Of a stretch of 64,000 nt of DNA, positions 18,584-28,302 are shown piece after piece; position 1 is the stretch's first letter, and the number at the start of each line of letters is the position of its first letter. Where the stretch lies: assembly GCF_000819685.1 (NCBI RefSeq), contig NZ_CDBR01000034.1, positions 124,001 to 188,000 on the forward strand. The letters run 5' to 3'. The position numbers were made by a program, and so were the translations under genes. Source of the DNA: Aeromonas allosaccharophila (GTDB lineage Bacteria > Pseudomonadota > Gammaproteobacteria > Enterobacterales > Aeromonadaceae). The notes beneath the pieces were generated by a model, which did not search any database, was not told the DNA's origin, and worked only from the letters and a program-made list of their open reading frames with translations.

Positions 18584-19918
18584 ATGGCAAGAAAGTATTT
18601 CGGTACCGATGGTGTGCGCGGCAAGGTTGGCGAATTCCCGATCACTCCTGATTTCGTGATGAAATTAGGTTGGGCTGCTGGCAAGGTGCTCTCCAAGAAG
18701 GGCACCAAAAAGGTGCTGATTGGTAAAGATACCCGCATCTCTGGCTATATGCTGGAGTCTGCGCTGGAAGCGGGGCTCTCCGCGGCAGGCCTTAAAGCCA
18801 TTCTGATGGGGCCCATGCCCACACCAGCGGTTGCCTACCTGACTCGCACCTTCCGTGCCGAAGCCGGCATCGTCATCAGCGCCTCACACAACCCCTTCTA
18901 TGACAACGGCATCAAGTTCTTCTCCGCCGATGGCACCAAGCTGCCCGATGATGTCGAACTGGCTATCGAAGCCGAGCTGGATAACGAGCTCAAGTGCGTC
19001 GAGTCTGCCGAGCTCGGCAAAGCGGTGCGCATTGATGATGCCGCCGGTCGCTATATCGAATTCTGCAAGAGCACCTTCCCCTCCCACATGAATCTGGACG
19101 GGGTGAAGATGGTGGTCGACTGCGGCCACGGTGCCACTTATCACATTGCGCCGTCGGTTTTCCGCGAGCTGGGTGCCGAGGTGATCACCATGGGCTGTGC
19201 TCCGGACGGCCTCAACATCAACGATGGCGTCGGTTCGACCGCGCCTGACGCTCTGGTTGCCAAGGTGCTGGAGTGCAAGGCTGATCTGGGGGTTGCCTTT
19301 GATGGTGATGGCGACCGTCTGATCATGGTTGACCATACCGGCTATCTCATCGACGGTGACGAAGTGCTCTATATCATCGCGCGTGATGCCTTGCGCAATG
19401 GGCGCCTCAAAGGCGGTGTCGTCGGCACCCTGATGGCCAACATGGGCCTGGAGCTGGCACTGCAGACCCTGGGCATTCCGTTTGCCCGTGCCAAGGTGGG
19501 TGACCGCTACGTGCTGGAGATGATGGAAGAGAAGGGGTGGCGCATCGGTGGCGAGAACTCCGGCCACATTATCTGTCTGGATCAGACCACCACAGGTGAT
19601 GGCATCGTGGCCGCCTTGCAGGTGCTTACCGCCATGCGCAGTGCCGAGATGCCGCTGGCCAAGCTGCGCTCCGGCATGAGCAAGTTCCCGCAGGTGCTGG
19701 TCAATGTTCGCTTTGCCGAAGGCAAGGATCCGCTGGCTGCTGATGCTGTCATGGCTGAGGTTGCCAAGGTGGAACAGGAGCTGGCTGGTCGTGGCCGCGT
19801 GCTGTTGCGTAAATCAGGTACCGAACCGCTGATCCGGGTCATGGTAGAAGGTGAGCATGAACAGCAGGTGCGTGACATGGCTCAACGCATCGCCAAACAG
19901 GTCGAATCGGCGTTTTAA
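18584..19918 (+). CDS. glmM: Phosphoglucosamine mutase
   Basis: GlmM converts glucosamine 6-phosphate to glucosamine 1-phosphate for peptidoglycan and lipopolysaccharide. The 444-residue protein has [10 protein letters not shown] at the start, the phosphoserine loop [15 protein letters not shown], the metal loop DGDGDR and the sugar loop GGENSGH, and the phosphate-binding [12 protein letters not shown] near the end. It is preceded by folP and followed by a terminator and tpiA. Confidence 0.97.
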   Translation: MARKYFGTDGVRGKVGEFPITPDFVMKLGWAAGKVLSKKGTKKVLIGKDTRISGYMLESALEAGLSAAGLKAILMGPMPTPAVAYLTRTFRAEAGIVISASHNPFYDNGIKFFSADGTKLPDDVELAIEAELDNELKCVESAELGKAVRIDDAAGRYIEFCKSTFPSHMNLDGVKMVVDCGHGATYHIAPSVFRELGAEVITMGCAPDGLNINDGVGSTAPDALVAKVLECKADLGVAFDGDGDRLIMVDHTGYLIDGDEVLYIIARDALRNGRLKGGVVGTLMANMGLELALQTLGIPFARAKVGDRYVLEMMEEKGWRIGGENSGHIICLDQTTTGDGIVAALQVLTAMRSAEMPLAKLRSGMSKFPQVLVNVRFAEGKDPLAADAVMAEVAKVEQELAGRGRVLLRKSGTEPLIRVMVEGEHEQQVRDMAQRIAKQVESAF

Positions 19919-19925
19919 TGAACAG

Positions 19926-19957
19926 CCAGGGCGGCTTTTTAGCCGCTCTGGTTGTAT
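19926..19957 (+). terminator. Terminator after glmM
   Basis: CCAGGGCGGC pairs with GCCGCTCTGG (one G-T pair) around a loop of T and A, followed by TTGTATCTT. The U-tract is interrupted, so strength is moderate. Confidence 0.7.
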
Positions 19958-20049
19958 CTTGTTCAAACGATTCGAAAATTTAAAAATAGCACTTGTCAGC
20001 TGAGCATCCTCTGGATATTATCAGCCCCGCTTTCGCAAGGGAGTTGCCG

Positions 20050-20814
20050 ATGGGACATCGCAAGCCGTTTGTAGCAGCCAACTGGAAGTTGCACGGTAGT
20101 AGGTCGCAGTTAGAGCAGTTTACGAGTCAGTGTCTGAAAGGCGTTGACGGAAAAGTAGATGTGGTTCTCTGTCCTTCCCATGTGCATCTCGACTTTACCG
20201 CTTCACTGCTCAATGAGCAGAAAGTAATAAAGTTGGGGGCTCAGAATGTGAGTCAGCACGAAATTGGCGCTTACACAGGAGAAATCTCGTGTCAGATGCT
20301 GATTGAGGCAGGGTGTCGTTACGTATTGGTAGGACACTCCGAGCGCAGGCGTCTCTTTGGTGAGACCAGTTTTATCGTCGCAGAGAAGTTTGCGGCAGCC
20401 AGAGCGGCAGGCTTGATTCCCATCCTCTGTTTAGGTGAGTCAGGTGCAGCGAGGCAGGCGAGAAGAGCCTTCGAGGTGATCGCCGAAGAACTGGATATCG
20501 TCATAGAGAAAAATGGCGCGATGGCTTTCGATAATGCTATCATCGCCTACGAGCCGATTTGGGCTGTAGGTACAGGTAAATGCGCCACACCCGAGCAGGC
20601 ACAAGAGGTTCATTCCTTTATACGTGGTCGCTTGGCGGAGGATACTCCGGTAATAGGTGAGAAAGTTAGAATCATCTATGGTGGGAGCGTAACGCCGACC
20701 AATGCGAGAGATTTGTTTGCCCAGCCCGACATTGATGGCGGACTGATTGGCGGAGCAAGCCTCGATAGCGATGCGTTTTTAGGAATTGTTGAAGCGGCAA
20801 AGGGTGCAAGTTAA
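20050..20814 (+). CDS. tpiA: Triosephosphate isomerase
   Basis: TpiA interconverts dihydroxyacetone phosphate and glyceraldehyde 3-phosphate. The 254-residue product keeps every key element: AANWKLHG with the catalytic lysine, the catalytic histidine in VGHSERR, the glutamate in AYEPIWAVGTGK and the phosphate loop IIYGGSV. ATG 20050 has AAGGGAG upstream. Its stop is directly followed by the secG start (TAAATG). Two 60-base lines I counted by hand are about 46% G+C, below the neighbours, and AGA/AGG arginine codons occur. Pseudomonas has tpiA in this same place between glmM and secG, so the location is old even if the composition differs. Confidence 0.95.
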   Translation: MGHRKPFVAANWKLHGSRSQLEQFTSQCLKGVDGKVDVVLCPSHVHLDFTASLLNEQKVIKLGAQNVSQHEIGAYTGEISCQMLIEAGCRYVLVGHSERRRLFGETSFIVAEKFAAARAAGLIPILCLGESGAARQARRAFEVIAEELDIVIEKNGAMAFDNAIIAYEPIWAVGTGKCATPEQAQEVHSFIRGRLAEDTPVIGEKVRIIYGGSVTPTNARDLFAQPDIDGGLIGGASLDSDAFLGIVEAAKGAS

Positions 20815-21141
20815 ATGTACGAGATTCTTTTAGTCGTTTATCTGTTGGTGTCACTGGCTTTGATTGGTCTGGTGATGATTCAGCAAGGTAAAGGGGCTGA
20901 TATGGGCGCCTCCTTCGGCGCAGGGGCATCGAACACAGTATTCGGCTCCGGTGGTTCAGGCAGTTTCCTGACCCGAACAACAGCAATTTTGGCTACTCTG
21001 TTTTTCGTTATCAGCCTGGTGCTCGGATCTATGTCAAGCAACAAGGTAAAACAGGGTAGTGAGTGGGAAAATCTGCAACAAACCCAACAGGTTGAGCAGA
21101 CCAAAGCGCCAGTGAACAAAGATACTGACGTTCCCCAGTAA
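20815..21141 (+). CDS. secG: Protein translocase subunit SecG
   Basis: SecG is the small membrane subunit of the SecYEG channel. The 108-residue protein has two transmembrane helices (residues about 3-24 and 55-73) around the conserved QQGKGADMGASFGAGAS stretch. ATG directly follows the tpiA stop, so translation is probably coupled. The C-terminal tail is polar with Gln and Lys. tRNA-Leu starts nine bases later and may be cut from the same transcript. Confidence 0.95.
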   Translation: MYEILLVVYLLVSLALIGLVMIQQGKGADMGASFGAGASNTVFGSGGSGSFLTRTTAILATLFFVISLVLGSMSSNKVKQGSEWENLQQTQQVEQTKAPVNKDTDVPQ

Positions 21142-21150
21142 GTGAGTTTT

Positions 21151-21235
21151 GCCGTGGTGGTGGAATTGGTAGACACGCTATCTTGAGGGGGTAGTGCTCT
21201 AGGGTGTGCGGGTTCGAGTCCCGCCCACGGCACCA
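21151..21235 (+). tRNA. leuU: tRNA-Leu (anticodon GAG)
   Basis: The 85-base gene has a 7-bp acceptor stem (GCCGTGG with CCACGGC), encoded CCA, the long variable arm of a class II tRNA and an anticodon loop TTGAGGG giving GAG. TTCGAGTC is the T loop. It closely resembles E. coli tRNA-Leu(GAG), which is also located near secG. Confidence 0.95.
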
Positions 21236-21282
21236 ATTAAGTAGTGAGCTCGGGTAACCGAGTGTATTATAGTCAGTCACCC

Positions 21283-21311
21283 TTGTATGAATAGATTGAA
21301 CTGGCTATAAT
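21283..21311 (+). promoter_or_regulatory. Promoter for initiator tRNA and the rimP-nusA-infB operon
   Basis: A -35 of TTGTAT (21283-21288) and a perfect -10 of TATAAT (21306-21311) are separated by 17 bases. Transcription would start about ten bases before the mature tRNA end at 21328. Confidence 0.8.
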
Positions 21312-21327
21312 CTCGCACGATTTCGGA

Positions 21328-21404
<77 letters not shown>

Positions 21405-21469
21405 AATTTCACGCATTTCCTACGCTCAGGAAGGCGGTCGCTGCGAGGCGACAATCAGGGTAAAGCGCC

Positions 21470-21497
21470 AAGCCCCGATTTGACATCGGGGCTTTTT
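21470..21497 (+). terminator. Terminator between metY and rimP
   Basis: AAGCCCCGAT pairs with ATCGGGGCTT with a five-base loop, followed by T-rich sequence. It separates the tRNA from rimP; readthrough would supply the operon, which is known to be controlled by NusA-dependent effects in E. coli. Confidence 0.85.
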
Positions 21498-21570
21498 GTT
21501 ATGTGCAATTTACTCTGTATCGATCTCTATCTGGGCTTTATGCCCTTTTTTTGTTTTTCGGAGGGTGACT

Positions 21571-22029
21571 TTGGCTACGTTGGAACAACGTTTGACCGAT
21601 CTGCTCGAGGCTCCGGTCGTTGCCTTGGGTTTTGAACTTTGGGGTATTGAGTTTATCCGTGCGGGTAAACACTCCACCTTGCGTGTCTATATCGACGGCG
21701 AGCAGGGTGTGACTGTCGAGAACTGTGCTGAGGTCAGCCATCAGGTTGGCGCCATCATGGACGTCGAAGATCCCATCACCGAGGAGTACTACCTCGAGGT
21801 GTCCTCCCCCGGCATGGATCGTCCGCTGTTCAAGGTTGCCCATTTCGAAAAATACGTTGGCCAAGAGGCGGCGGTAACGCTTCGGATGGCAACAAATAAC
21901 CGCCGCAAGTTCAAAGGCGTAATCAAAGCTGTGCAAGGCGACATGATCACCCTGACAGTAGATGGTAAGGACGACGTGTTGGCTTTCACCAATATCCAAA
22001 AAGCGAACATAGTGCCGAACTTTGGTTAA
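21571..22029 (+). CDS. rimP: Ribosome maturation factor RimP
   Basis: RimP assists 30S subunit maturation. The 152-residue protein matches the family: [61 protein letters not shown] in parts and [11 protein letters not shown] at the end. The start is a TTG at 21571 with GGAGG six bases upstream (21560-21564); a longer frame begins inside the terminator. nusA starts 14 bases later. Confidence 0.95.
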   Translation: MATLEQRLTDLLEAPVVALGFELWGIEFIRAGKHSTLRVYIDGEQGVTVENCAEVSHQVGAIMDVEDPITEEYYLEVSSPGMDRPLFKVAHFEKYVGQEAAVTLRMATNNRRKFKGVIKAVQGDMITLTVDGKDDVLAFTNIQKANIVPNFG

Positions 22030-22043
22030 CGAGGCTATCGGAT

Positions 22044-23546
22044 ATGAATAAAGAGATTTTGCTGGTCGTTGACGCAGTATCCAACGAGAAGGCGGTACCC
22101 CGCGAGAAGATTTTCCAGGCTCTGGAAACCGCGCTGGCGACTGCGACCAAGAAGAAATATGAAGGCGAGATTGAAGTTCGGGTCGAGATCGATCGCAAGA
22201 CCGGTGACTACGACACTTATCGTCGCTGGGTCGTCATTGCGGATCAAGCCGCGATGGAGAACCCTTACGCTGAAATCACCCTGGAAGCGGCGCAGATTGA
22301 TCAGCCGGAAATCCAGATCGGTGAGTATGTTGAAGACCAGATCGACTCTGTGACTTTCGACCGTATCACTACCCAGACCGCCAAGCAGGTTATCGTGCAG
22401 AAAGTGCGCGAAGCCGAGCGTTCACAAGTAGTTGATCAGTTTAAAGATAAAGAAGGCACCATCATCAGTGGTGTGGTCAAGAAGAGCAACCGCGACAACG
22501 TCATCCTGGATCTGGGCAGCAATGCTGAAGCCGTGATCTTCCGTGATGACATGCTGCCGCGTGAAACCTTCCGTCCGGGCGACCGTGTCCGTGGCCTGCT
22601 CTACGCAGTTCGTCCGGAAGCCCGTGGTTCCCAGCTGTTTGTCAGCCGTTCCAGCCCGGACTTCCTGAAAGAGCTGTTCCGTATCGAAGTACCGGAAATC
22701 GGTGAAGAGATGATCGAAATCATGGGCGCTGCCCGTGATCCGGGTTCCCGCGCCAAGATCGCGGTGAAGACCAATGATCGTCGTATCGACCCGATCGGTG
22801 CCTGTATCGGTATGCGTGGTGCCCGTGTGCAAGCTGTCTCCGCCGAGCTGAGCGGTGAGCGTGCCGACATCGTGCTGTACGATGACAACCCGGCCCAGTA
22901 CGTGATCAATGCCATGGCACCTGCCGATGTGGCCTCCATCATCGTTGATGAAGACAACCACACCATGGATATCGCCGTGGAAGCTGCCAACCTGGCGCAG
23001 GCCATCGGTCGCAATGGTCAGAACGTGCGTCTGGCCTCCCAGCTGACCGGTTGGGAGCTGAACGTGATGACCGTTGAGGACATGCGTGCCAAGCACCAGG
23101 CCGAAAACGACCGCATCATGAACCTGTTCACCAGCACCCTGGATATCGACGACGATTTCGCCGGTCTGCTGATGGAAGAGGGCTTCTCTACCCTGGAAGA
23201 GATCGCCTTTGTACCGGTCAACGAGCTGCTGGCTATCGACGGTCTGGATGAAGACATGGTCGAAGAGCTGCGCAAGCGCGCCAAAGATGCCCTGACCACC
23301 AAGGCGCTGGCCAAAGAAGAGTCTTTCGATGGCGTCGAGCCGTCCGAAGAGCTGCTCAATCTGAACGGTCTGAGCCGCGAACTGGCTTACGCTCTGGCGG
23401 GCCGTGGCGTGGGCACCCTGGAAGATTTGGCTGAGCAAGGTATCGATGACCTTGCTGATATTGAAGGGCTGACTGCCGAGAAGGCAGGTGAGCTCATTAT
23501 GGCTGCTCGCAATATCTGTTGGTTCGGAGAAGAGCAGTCCGAGTAA
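22044..23546 (+). CDS. nusA: Transcription termination/antitermination protein NusA
   Basis: NusA binds RNA polymerase and RNA and modulates pausing, termination and antitermination. The 500-residue protein has the N-terminal polymerase-binding domain, an S1 domain ([18 protein letters not shown]), two KH domains ([13 protein letters not shown] and [12 protein letters not shown]) and two C-terminal acidic repeats as in E. coli. It lies between rimP and infB. Confidence 0.97.
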   Translation: MNKEILLVVDAVSNEKAVPREKIFQALETALATATKKKYEGEIEVRVEIDRKTGDYDTYRRWVVIADQAAMENPYAEITLEAAQIDQPEIQIGEYVEDQIDSVTFDRITTQTAKQVIVQKVREAERSQVVDQFKDKEGTIISGVVKKSNRDNVILDLGSNAEAVIFRDDMLPRETFRPGDRVRGLLYAVRPEARGSQLFVSRSSPDFLKELFRIEVPEIGEEMIEIMGAARDPGSRAKIAVKTNDRRIDPIGACIGMRGARVQAVSAELSGERADIVLYDDNPAQYVINAMAPADVASIIVDEDNHTMDIAVEAANLAQAIGRNGQNVRLASQLTGWELNVMTVEDMRAKHQAENDRIMNLFTSTLDIDDDFAGLLMEEGFSTLEEIAFVPVNELLAIDGLDEDMVEELRKRAKDALTTKALAKEESFDGVEPSEELLNLNGLSRELAYALAGRGVGTLEDLAEQGIDDLADIEGLTAEKAGELIMAARNICWFGEEQSE

Positions 23547-23566
23547 GATCAAACGGAGGAAAATGA

Positions 23567-26263
23567 ATGGCAGAAGTATCAGTCAAACAACTTGCCACTG
23601 ACATCGACACACCGGTTGATCGTCTTCTCCAGCAGTTTGTCGATGCCGGTATCAGCAAGAGCAAGGCCGACGACATGGTTAGCGAGTCTGAGAAACAGGC
23701 TCTGCTGGCACACCTGAAGAAACAGCATGGAGGTGACGAGGTCGCCGCTCCTGCCCGCATGACCTTGCAGCGCAAGACCAAGAGCACCATCAGTGTTCAG
23801 GGGACTGGCGGCAAGAACAAGGAAGTGCAGGTAGAAGTACGTAAATCTCGCACCTATGTAAGACGTTCGGCGCTGGAAGATGAACAGCGTCAGGCGGAAG
23901 CCGAGGAAACAGCGCGTTTGGAAGCAGAAGAAAAAGCTCGTCGCGAGGCCGAAGACAAGGCTCGCCTCGACGCTGAAGAGAAGGCTCGCCGTGAGGCTGA
24001 GCAGGCTCGTCGTGAAGCTGAGGAAAAGGCGCGGATCGAGGCACAATCAAAGGCTCGACAGGCTTCACAGCCCGCCAAAGCAGCCAGTAGCACAGCTCAG
24101 CAAGAGGCAGAAAAGATGGCCAAGCGCGAAGCAGAAGAACTGAAGCGCCAACAGGAACAAACAGCTTTGCAAAAAGCTGAAGAACTCGCCGCGAAGAAAG
24201 CCGAAGAGGCTCGTCTCATGGCGGAACAGAACTCGGCCCGCTGGGCTGAAGAAGAGGCCGCTCGCGCCAAAGAGAGCAGCGACTACCATCTGACCACCAA
24301 CAAGCATGCGCAAGCCGCAGAAGACGAGTTGGATCGGAAGGAAGAGACCAGTCGTCGTACCGCTGCCGCCGCTGTCAAAGCCCCGAAAAAGGCTGGTCGT
24401 CGTGAAGATGACCGCGACTCGCGCAACCCGCGTGCCCGCAAAGGCAAGCGTGGCAAGGTCGCCATGCCGAACGCCATGAAGCACGGCTTCAACAAGCCGG
24501 CTGCCGTGGTGAACCGTGACGTCGTCATCGGCGAAACCATCACTGTGGCCGAGCTGGCCAACAAGATGGCCGTCAAAGGTGTTGAAGTCATCAAGGCGAT
24601 GATGAAGATGGGCGCCATGGCCACCATCAACCAGGTGATCGACCAGGAGACCGCTCAGCTGGTCGCCGAGGAGATGGGTCACAAGGTTGTGCTGCGTCGT
24701 GAGAACGAGCTGGAAGAGGCGGTACTGTCCGATCGTGACGAGACCTCCGAAGCCAAGCCGCGCGCACCGGTCGTGACCATCATGGGTCACGTTGACCACG
24801 GTAAGACCTCGCTGCTCGACTACATTCGTAAAGCCAAGGTTGCTGCTGGCGAAGCCGGTGGTATTACCCAGCATATCGGTGCTTACCACGTTGAAACCGA
24901 CAGTGGCATGATCACCTTCCTGGATACTCCGGGTCACGCGGCGTTTACCTCCATGCGTGCTCGTGGTGCCAAGGCCACCGATATCGTGGTACTGGTTGTT
25001 GCTGCCGATGACGGCGTCATGCCGCAAACCATCGAAGCAATCCAGCACGCCAAGGCAGCCGCTGTGCCGCTGGTTGTTGCGGTCAACAAGATCGACAAGC
25101 CGGAAGCGGATCCGGATCGCGTCAAGACCGAGCTGGCCCGTTACAACGTCATGTCCGAAGATTGGGGTGGAGACTGCCAGTTTGTGCACGTGTCTGCCAA
25201 GTCTGGCGAAGGCATCGACGATCTGCTGGAAGCCATCCTGATCCAGTCTGAAGTGCTGGAACTGAAAGCGGTGGTTGACGGCATGGCCAACGGCGTCGTG
25301 ATCGAATCCTTCCTGGATAAAGGTCGTGGTCCGGTTGCTACCGTACTGGTACAAGAAGGTACCCTGCGTCAGGGTGACATCGTGCTGTGTGGTCTCGAGT
25401 ACGGCCGTGTTCGCGCCATGCGTGACGAACTGGGTCGCGAGATCAAGGAAGCGGGTCCGTCCCTGCCAGTGGAAATCCTCGGTCTGTCCGGTGTTCCCTC
25501 TGCCGGTGACGAAGCCACCGTTGTCCGTGACGAGAAGAAAGCCCGTGAAGTGGCGCTCTACCGTCAGGGCAAGTTCCGCGAAGTCAAGCTGGCTCGCCAG
25601 CAGAAGGCCAAGCTGGAAAACATGTTCGCCAACATGACCGAGGGCGAAGTGTCCGAAGTGAACGTGGTGATCAAGGCCGACGTACAGGGTTCTGTGGAAG
25701 CGATCTGCGATGCGCTGGTCAAACTCTCCACCGACGAAGTGAAGGTGAAGATCGTGGGTTCCGGCGTAGGTGGTATCACCGAAACCGACGCAACCCTGGC
25801 TGCTGCTTCCAGCGCCATCCTGGTGGGTTTCAACGTCCGTGCCGACGCTTCTGCGCGCAAGGTCATTGAATCCGAGAGCCTGGATCTGCGTTACTACTCC
25901 GTCATCTATGACCTGATCGACGAAGTGAAGCAGGCCATGAGCGGCAAGCTGGCTCCTGAGTATCGTCAGGAGATCATCGGTCTGGCTGAAGTGCGTAGCG
26001 TCTTCAAGTCTCCGAAGTTCGGCGCGGTTGCCGGCTGTATGGTTACCGAAGGTGTGGTCAAGCGTTCCAACCGTATCCGCGTTCTGCGTGACAACGTGGT
26101 TATCTATGAAGGCGAGCTGGAATCCCTGCGCCGCTTCAAGGATGACGTCAACGAAGTTCGCAACGGCTACGAGTGTGGTATCGCGGTCAAGAACTACAAC
26201 GACGTGCGCGAAGGCGACCAGATCGAAGTTTACGAGACTGTTGAAATTCAACGGACTCTGTAA
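23567..26263 (+). CDS. infB: Translation initiation factor IF-2
   Basis: IF-2 brings fMet-tRNA to the 30S subunit and hydrolyses GTP on subunit joining. The 898-residue protein has two short N-terminal IF2_N motifs, a long charged helical stretch made of repeated EEKARREAE-like units (about residues 105-275), a second IF2_N domain ([16 protein letters not shown]), the G domain with [20 protein letters not shown] and NKIDKP, and the C-terminal barrels. GGAGG precedes the ATG. It is followed by a strong hairpin with T-run before rbfA. Confidence 0.97.
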   Translation: MAEVSVKQLATDIDTPVDRLLQQFVDAGISKSKADDMVSESEKQALLAHLKKQHGGDEVAAPARMTLQRKTKSTISVQGTGGKNKEVQVEVRKSRTYVRRSALEDEQRQAEAEETARLEAEEKARREAEDKARLDAEEKARREAEQARREAEEKARIEAQSKARQASQPAKAASSTAQQEAEKMAKREAEELKRQQEQTALQKAEELAAKKAEEARLMAEQNSARWAEEEAARAKESSDYHLTTNKHAQAAEDELDRKEETSRRTAAAAVKAPKKAGRREDDRDSRNPRARKGKRGKVAMPNAMKHGFNKPAAVVNRDVVIGETITVAELANKMAVKGVEVIKAMMKMGAMATINQVIDQETAQLVAEEMGHKVVLRRENELEEAVLSDRDETSEAKPRAPVVTIMGHVDHGKTSLLDYIRKAKVAAGEAGGITQHIGAYHVETDSGMITFLDTPGHAAFTSMRARGAKATDIVVLVVAADDGVMPQTIEAIQHAKAAAVPLVVAVNKIDKPEADPDRVKTELARYNVMSEDWGGDCQFVHVSAKSGEGIDDLLEAILIQSEVLELKAVVDGMANGVVIESFLDKGRGPVATVLVQEGTLRQGDIVLCGLEYGRVRAMRDELGREIKEAGPSLPVEILGLSGVPSAGDEATVVRDEKKAREVALYRQGKFREVKLARQQKAKLENMFANMTEGEVSEVNVVIKADVQGSVEAICDALVKLSTDEVKVKIVGSGVGGITETDATLAAASSAILVGFNVRADASARKVIESESLDLRYYSVIYDLIDEVKQAMSGKLAPEYRQEIIGLAEVRSVFKSPKFGAVAGCMVTEGVVKRSNRIRVLRDNVVIYEGELESLRRFKDDVNEVRNGYECGIAVKNYNDVREGDQIEVYETVEIQRTL

Positions 26264-26282
26264 GCCAAGAGTCAGACAAAAT

Positions 26283-26304
26283 AGGGGGCCGCGGCCCCCT
26301 TTTA
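26283..26304 (+). terminator. Terminator-like hairpin between infB and rbfA
   Basis: AGGGGGC pairs with GCCCCCT around CGCG and is followed by TTTTA. It lies only 15 bases before rbfA, so it probably lowers, but does not abolish, downstream transcription. Confidence 0.75.
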
Positions 26305-26318
26305 TCGCAGGATAGAAT

Positions 26319-26756
26319 ATGGCCAGAGAATTCAGCCGGACCCGTCGGGTCGGACAGCAGATCCAGCGTGAAATCGCGCTGATCCTGCAGCGCGAGGTGA
26401 AAGACCCGCGTATCGGCATGGTGACCGTTTCCGATGTGGAAGTGTCCCGTGACCTCAACTATGCCAAGATTTACGTCACCTTCTTGCAGCTGGAAAATGA
26501 TGCCGAGCGCATCAAGGAAGGCTTGCTGGGTCTGACCGAAGCAGCCGGATATATCCGTAGCCTGCTGGGCAGCGCCATGCGTCTGCGCGTGGTGCCCGAG
26601 CTGCGTTTCTACTACGACCAGACCTTGGTCGAGGGGATGCGTCTCTCCAACCTGGTGACCAACACTGTGCGTGAAGACAAGCGTCGCATGGCCGAATCCG
26701 GCCGTGACGAAGAAGCTGAATCCGCACCGGATGACACGACTGAGGATAAAGCCTGA
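26319..26756 (+). CDS. rbfA: 30S ribosome-binding factor RbfA
   Basis: RbfA helps late 30S maturation and cold growth. The 145-residue protein shows the KH-like core: [38 protein letters not shown] in parts, YAKIYVTFL, and [21 protein letters not shown] in parts. The C-terminal 20 residues are acidic. truB follows with one base between stop and start. Confidence 0.96.
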   Translation: MAREFSRTRRVGQQIQREIALILQREVKDPRIGMVTVSDVEVSRDLNYAKIYVTFLQLENDAERIKEGLLGLTEAAGYIRSLLGSAMRLRVVPELRFYYDQTLVEGMRLSNLVTNTVREDKRRMAESGRDEEAESAPDDTTEDKA

Positions 26757-26757
26757 G

Positions 26758-27717
26758 ATGACCCGAAGACGTCGTTTCAAGGGCCGTGATGTGCACGGCA
26801 TTCTGCTGCTGGACAAGCCGACCGGCCTGACCTCCAACGATGTGTTGCAGAAGGTCAAGCGCATCTACAACGCCGCCAAGGCCGGTCACACCGGCGCCCT
26901 GGACCCGCTGGCGACCGGCATGCTGCCGATCTGCCTCGGTGAGGCCACCAAGTTCTCCCAGTATCTGCTGGAAGCGGACAAGCGCTATGAGGTGACCGCC
27001 AAGCTGGGCGAGCGCACCAACACTAGCGACTCCGATGGCGAGGTGGTCTCCACCCGTCCGGTGAACGTGGCAGTCGGTACCCTGATCGAGGCGCTGGACC
27101 AGTTCCGCGGCCCGATCATGCAGGTACCGTCCATGTACTCGGCGCTCAAGCACAACGGTCGTCCGCTCTACGAATATGCCCGCGAAGGCATCGAAATCGA
27201 GCGCGAAGCCCGTCCCATCACCGTCTTCGAGCTCAAACTGCTGAGCTTTGAAGGTGATGAAGTGCGCCTCGAAGTGCACTGCAGCAAGGGCACCTACATC
27301 CGCTCTCTGGTGGATGATCTGGGCGAAGTGCTGGGTTGTGGTGCTCACGTCTCCCAACTGCGTCGTACCCAGGTTGCCAGCTATCCGTATGATCGGATGC
27401 TGACGCTTGAGCAGCTTGAGTGCATCTTCGAGCAGGCCAAGGCCGAGAGCATCCCGCCGCGTGAGCAGCTGGATCCGCTGTTGCTGCCGATGGACACCGC
27501 CGTGGCTTCCCTGCCCGAGGTGAACATGCTGGCCGTTGTGGCTGCCTATGTGAATCAGGGCCAGGCCGTGCAGGTGGCCGGTGCGCCGCAAAGCGGTCAG
27601 GTTCGCATGACGGTCGGCCCGGAGCGCGAGTTCATCGGGGTTGGCGAGATTGATGATGATGGCCGCGTCGCGCCCAAGCGACTGGTGCGTTATCACGACG
27701 ATAACAACGAGGAGTGA
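26758..27717 (+). CDS. truB: tRNA pseudouridine(55) synthase
   Basis: TruB forms pseudouridine 55 in the T loop of tRNA. The 319-residue protein has [15 protein letters not shown], the catalytic loop [16 protein letters not shown] with its aspartate, [24 protein letters not shown] and a C-terminal PUA-like part. ATG 26758 is chosen, one base after the rbfA stop; the open frame upstream overlaps rbfA. Confidence 0.96.
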   Translation: MTRRRRFKGRDVHGILLLDKPTGLTSNDVLQKVKRIYNAAKAGHTGALDPLATGMLPICLGEATKFSQYLLEADKRYEVTAKLGERTNTSDSDGEVVSTRPVNVAVGTLIEALDQFRGPIMQVPSMYSALKHNGRPLYEYAREGIEIEREARPITVFELKLLSFEGDEVRLEVHCSKGTYIRSLVDDLGEVLGCGAHVSQLRRTQVASYPYDRMLTLEQLECIFEQAKAESIPPREQLDPLLLPMDTAVASLPEVNMLAVVAAYVNQGQAVQVAGAPQSGQVRMTVGPEREFIGVGEIDDDGRVAPKRLVRYHDDNNEE

Positions 27718-27766
27718 TCCTCCTCGGGCGGTATCGGCCTCACTTTGCCTGCGCGCGTCTTTATCG

Positions 27767-27795
27767 TTGCGAAAAGGGGCGGGGACGATTATGAT
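27767..27795 (+). promoter_or_regulatory. Promoter of rpsO
   Basis: TTGCGA (27767-27772) and TATGAT (27790-27795) are spaced by 17 bases. A 10-bp inverted repeat (GGGCGGTATC 27726-27735, GATACCGCCC 27793-27802) brackets the promoter and overlaps the -10. Confidence 0.75.
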
Positions 27796-27806
27796 ACCGC
27801 CCTCAT

Positions 27807-27836
27807 TTCACGGCTGAATTAGAGATTGGCTGTGAA
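27807..27836 (+). promoter_or_regulatory. Leader helix upstream of rpsO
   Basis: TTCACGGC (27807-27814) can pair with GCTGTGAA (27829-27836) with one G-T pair. It lies at the start of the predicted rpsO 5' leader. S15 is known to repress its own mRNA through varied leader structures in different bacteria; whether this helix is the site here is inference. Confidence 0.45.
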
Positions 27837-27864
27837 CCTTTAAACACTCTACCGGAGTAATACC

Positions 27865-28134
27865 ATGTCTCTAAATGCTGAGATCAAAGCTTCCATCGTT
27901 GCTGACAACGCTCGTTGCGCCAACGACACTGGCTCCCCCGAAGTGCAAGTTGCCCTGCTGACTGCCCAGATCAACCATCTGCAAGGTCACTTCAAAGAGC
28001 ACTCCAAGGACCACCACGGTCGTCGCGGTCTGCTGCGCATGGTTTCCCAGCGTCGTAAGCTGCTGGACTACCTGAAGCGTAAAGACGTTCAGCGTTACGC
28101 TGCTCTGATCGCCAAGCTGGGTCTGCGTCGTTAA
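27865..28134 (+). CDS. rpsO: 30S ribosomal protein S15
   Basis: S15 binds the central domain of 16S rRNA and bridges the subunits. The 89-residue protein is near-identical in pattern to the family: [39 protein letters not shown] and [13 protein letters not shown], given in short parts. A strong terminator follows, and pnp lies downstream, the conserved rpsO-pnp pair. Confidence 0.98.
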   Translation: MSLNAEIKASIVADNARCANDTGSPEVQVALLTAQINHLQGHFKEHSKDHHGRRGLLRMVSQRRKLLDYLKRKDVQRYAALIAKLGLRR

Positions 28135-28153
28135 TCGACCATCAGATTTCGCG

Positions 28154-28185
28154 AAAAAGGGGAACCATCAGGTTCCCCTTTTTTT
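28154..28185 (+). terminator. Terminator after rpsO
   Basis: AAAAAGGGGAACC pairs with GGTTCCCCTTTTT with a four-base loop and further T. Confidence 0.92.
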
Positions 28186-28230
28186 ATTGCTCTTCAAGCC
28201 GTTGCCTGCCTCACAGAATTCGCGTCGCCG

Positions 28231-28259
28231 CTTACCTTTTGCATCGAATCAAGTATACT
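28231..28259 (+). promoter_or_regulatory. Probable pnp promoter
   Basis: A good -10 TATACT (28254-28259) follows a weak -35 CTTACC (28231-28236) at 17 bases. The transcript would begin near 28266, giving a leader of under 40 bases. Confidence 0.55.
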
Positions 28260-28302
28260 TGTGCGCGAATTTAAAGAGCCAAATTGTAAAAAGGAAATTC
28301 AC

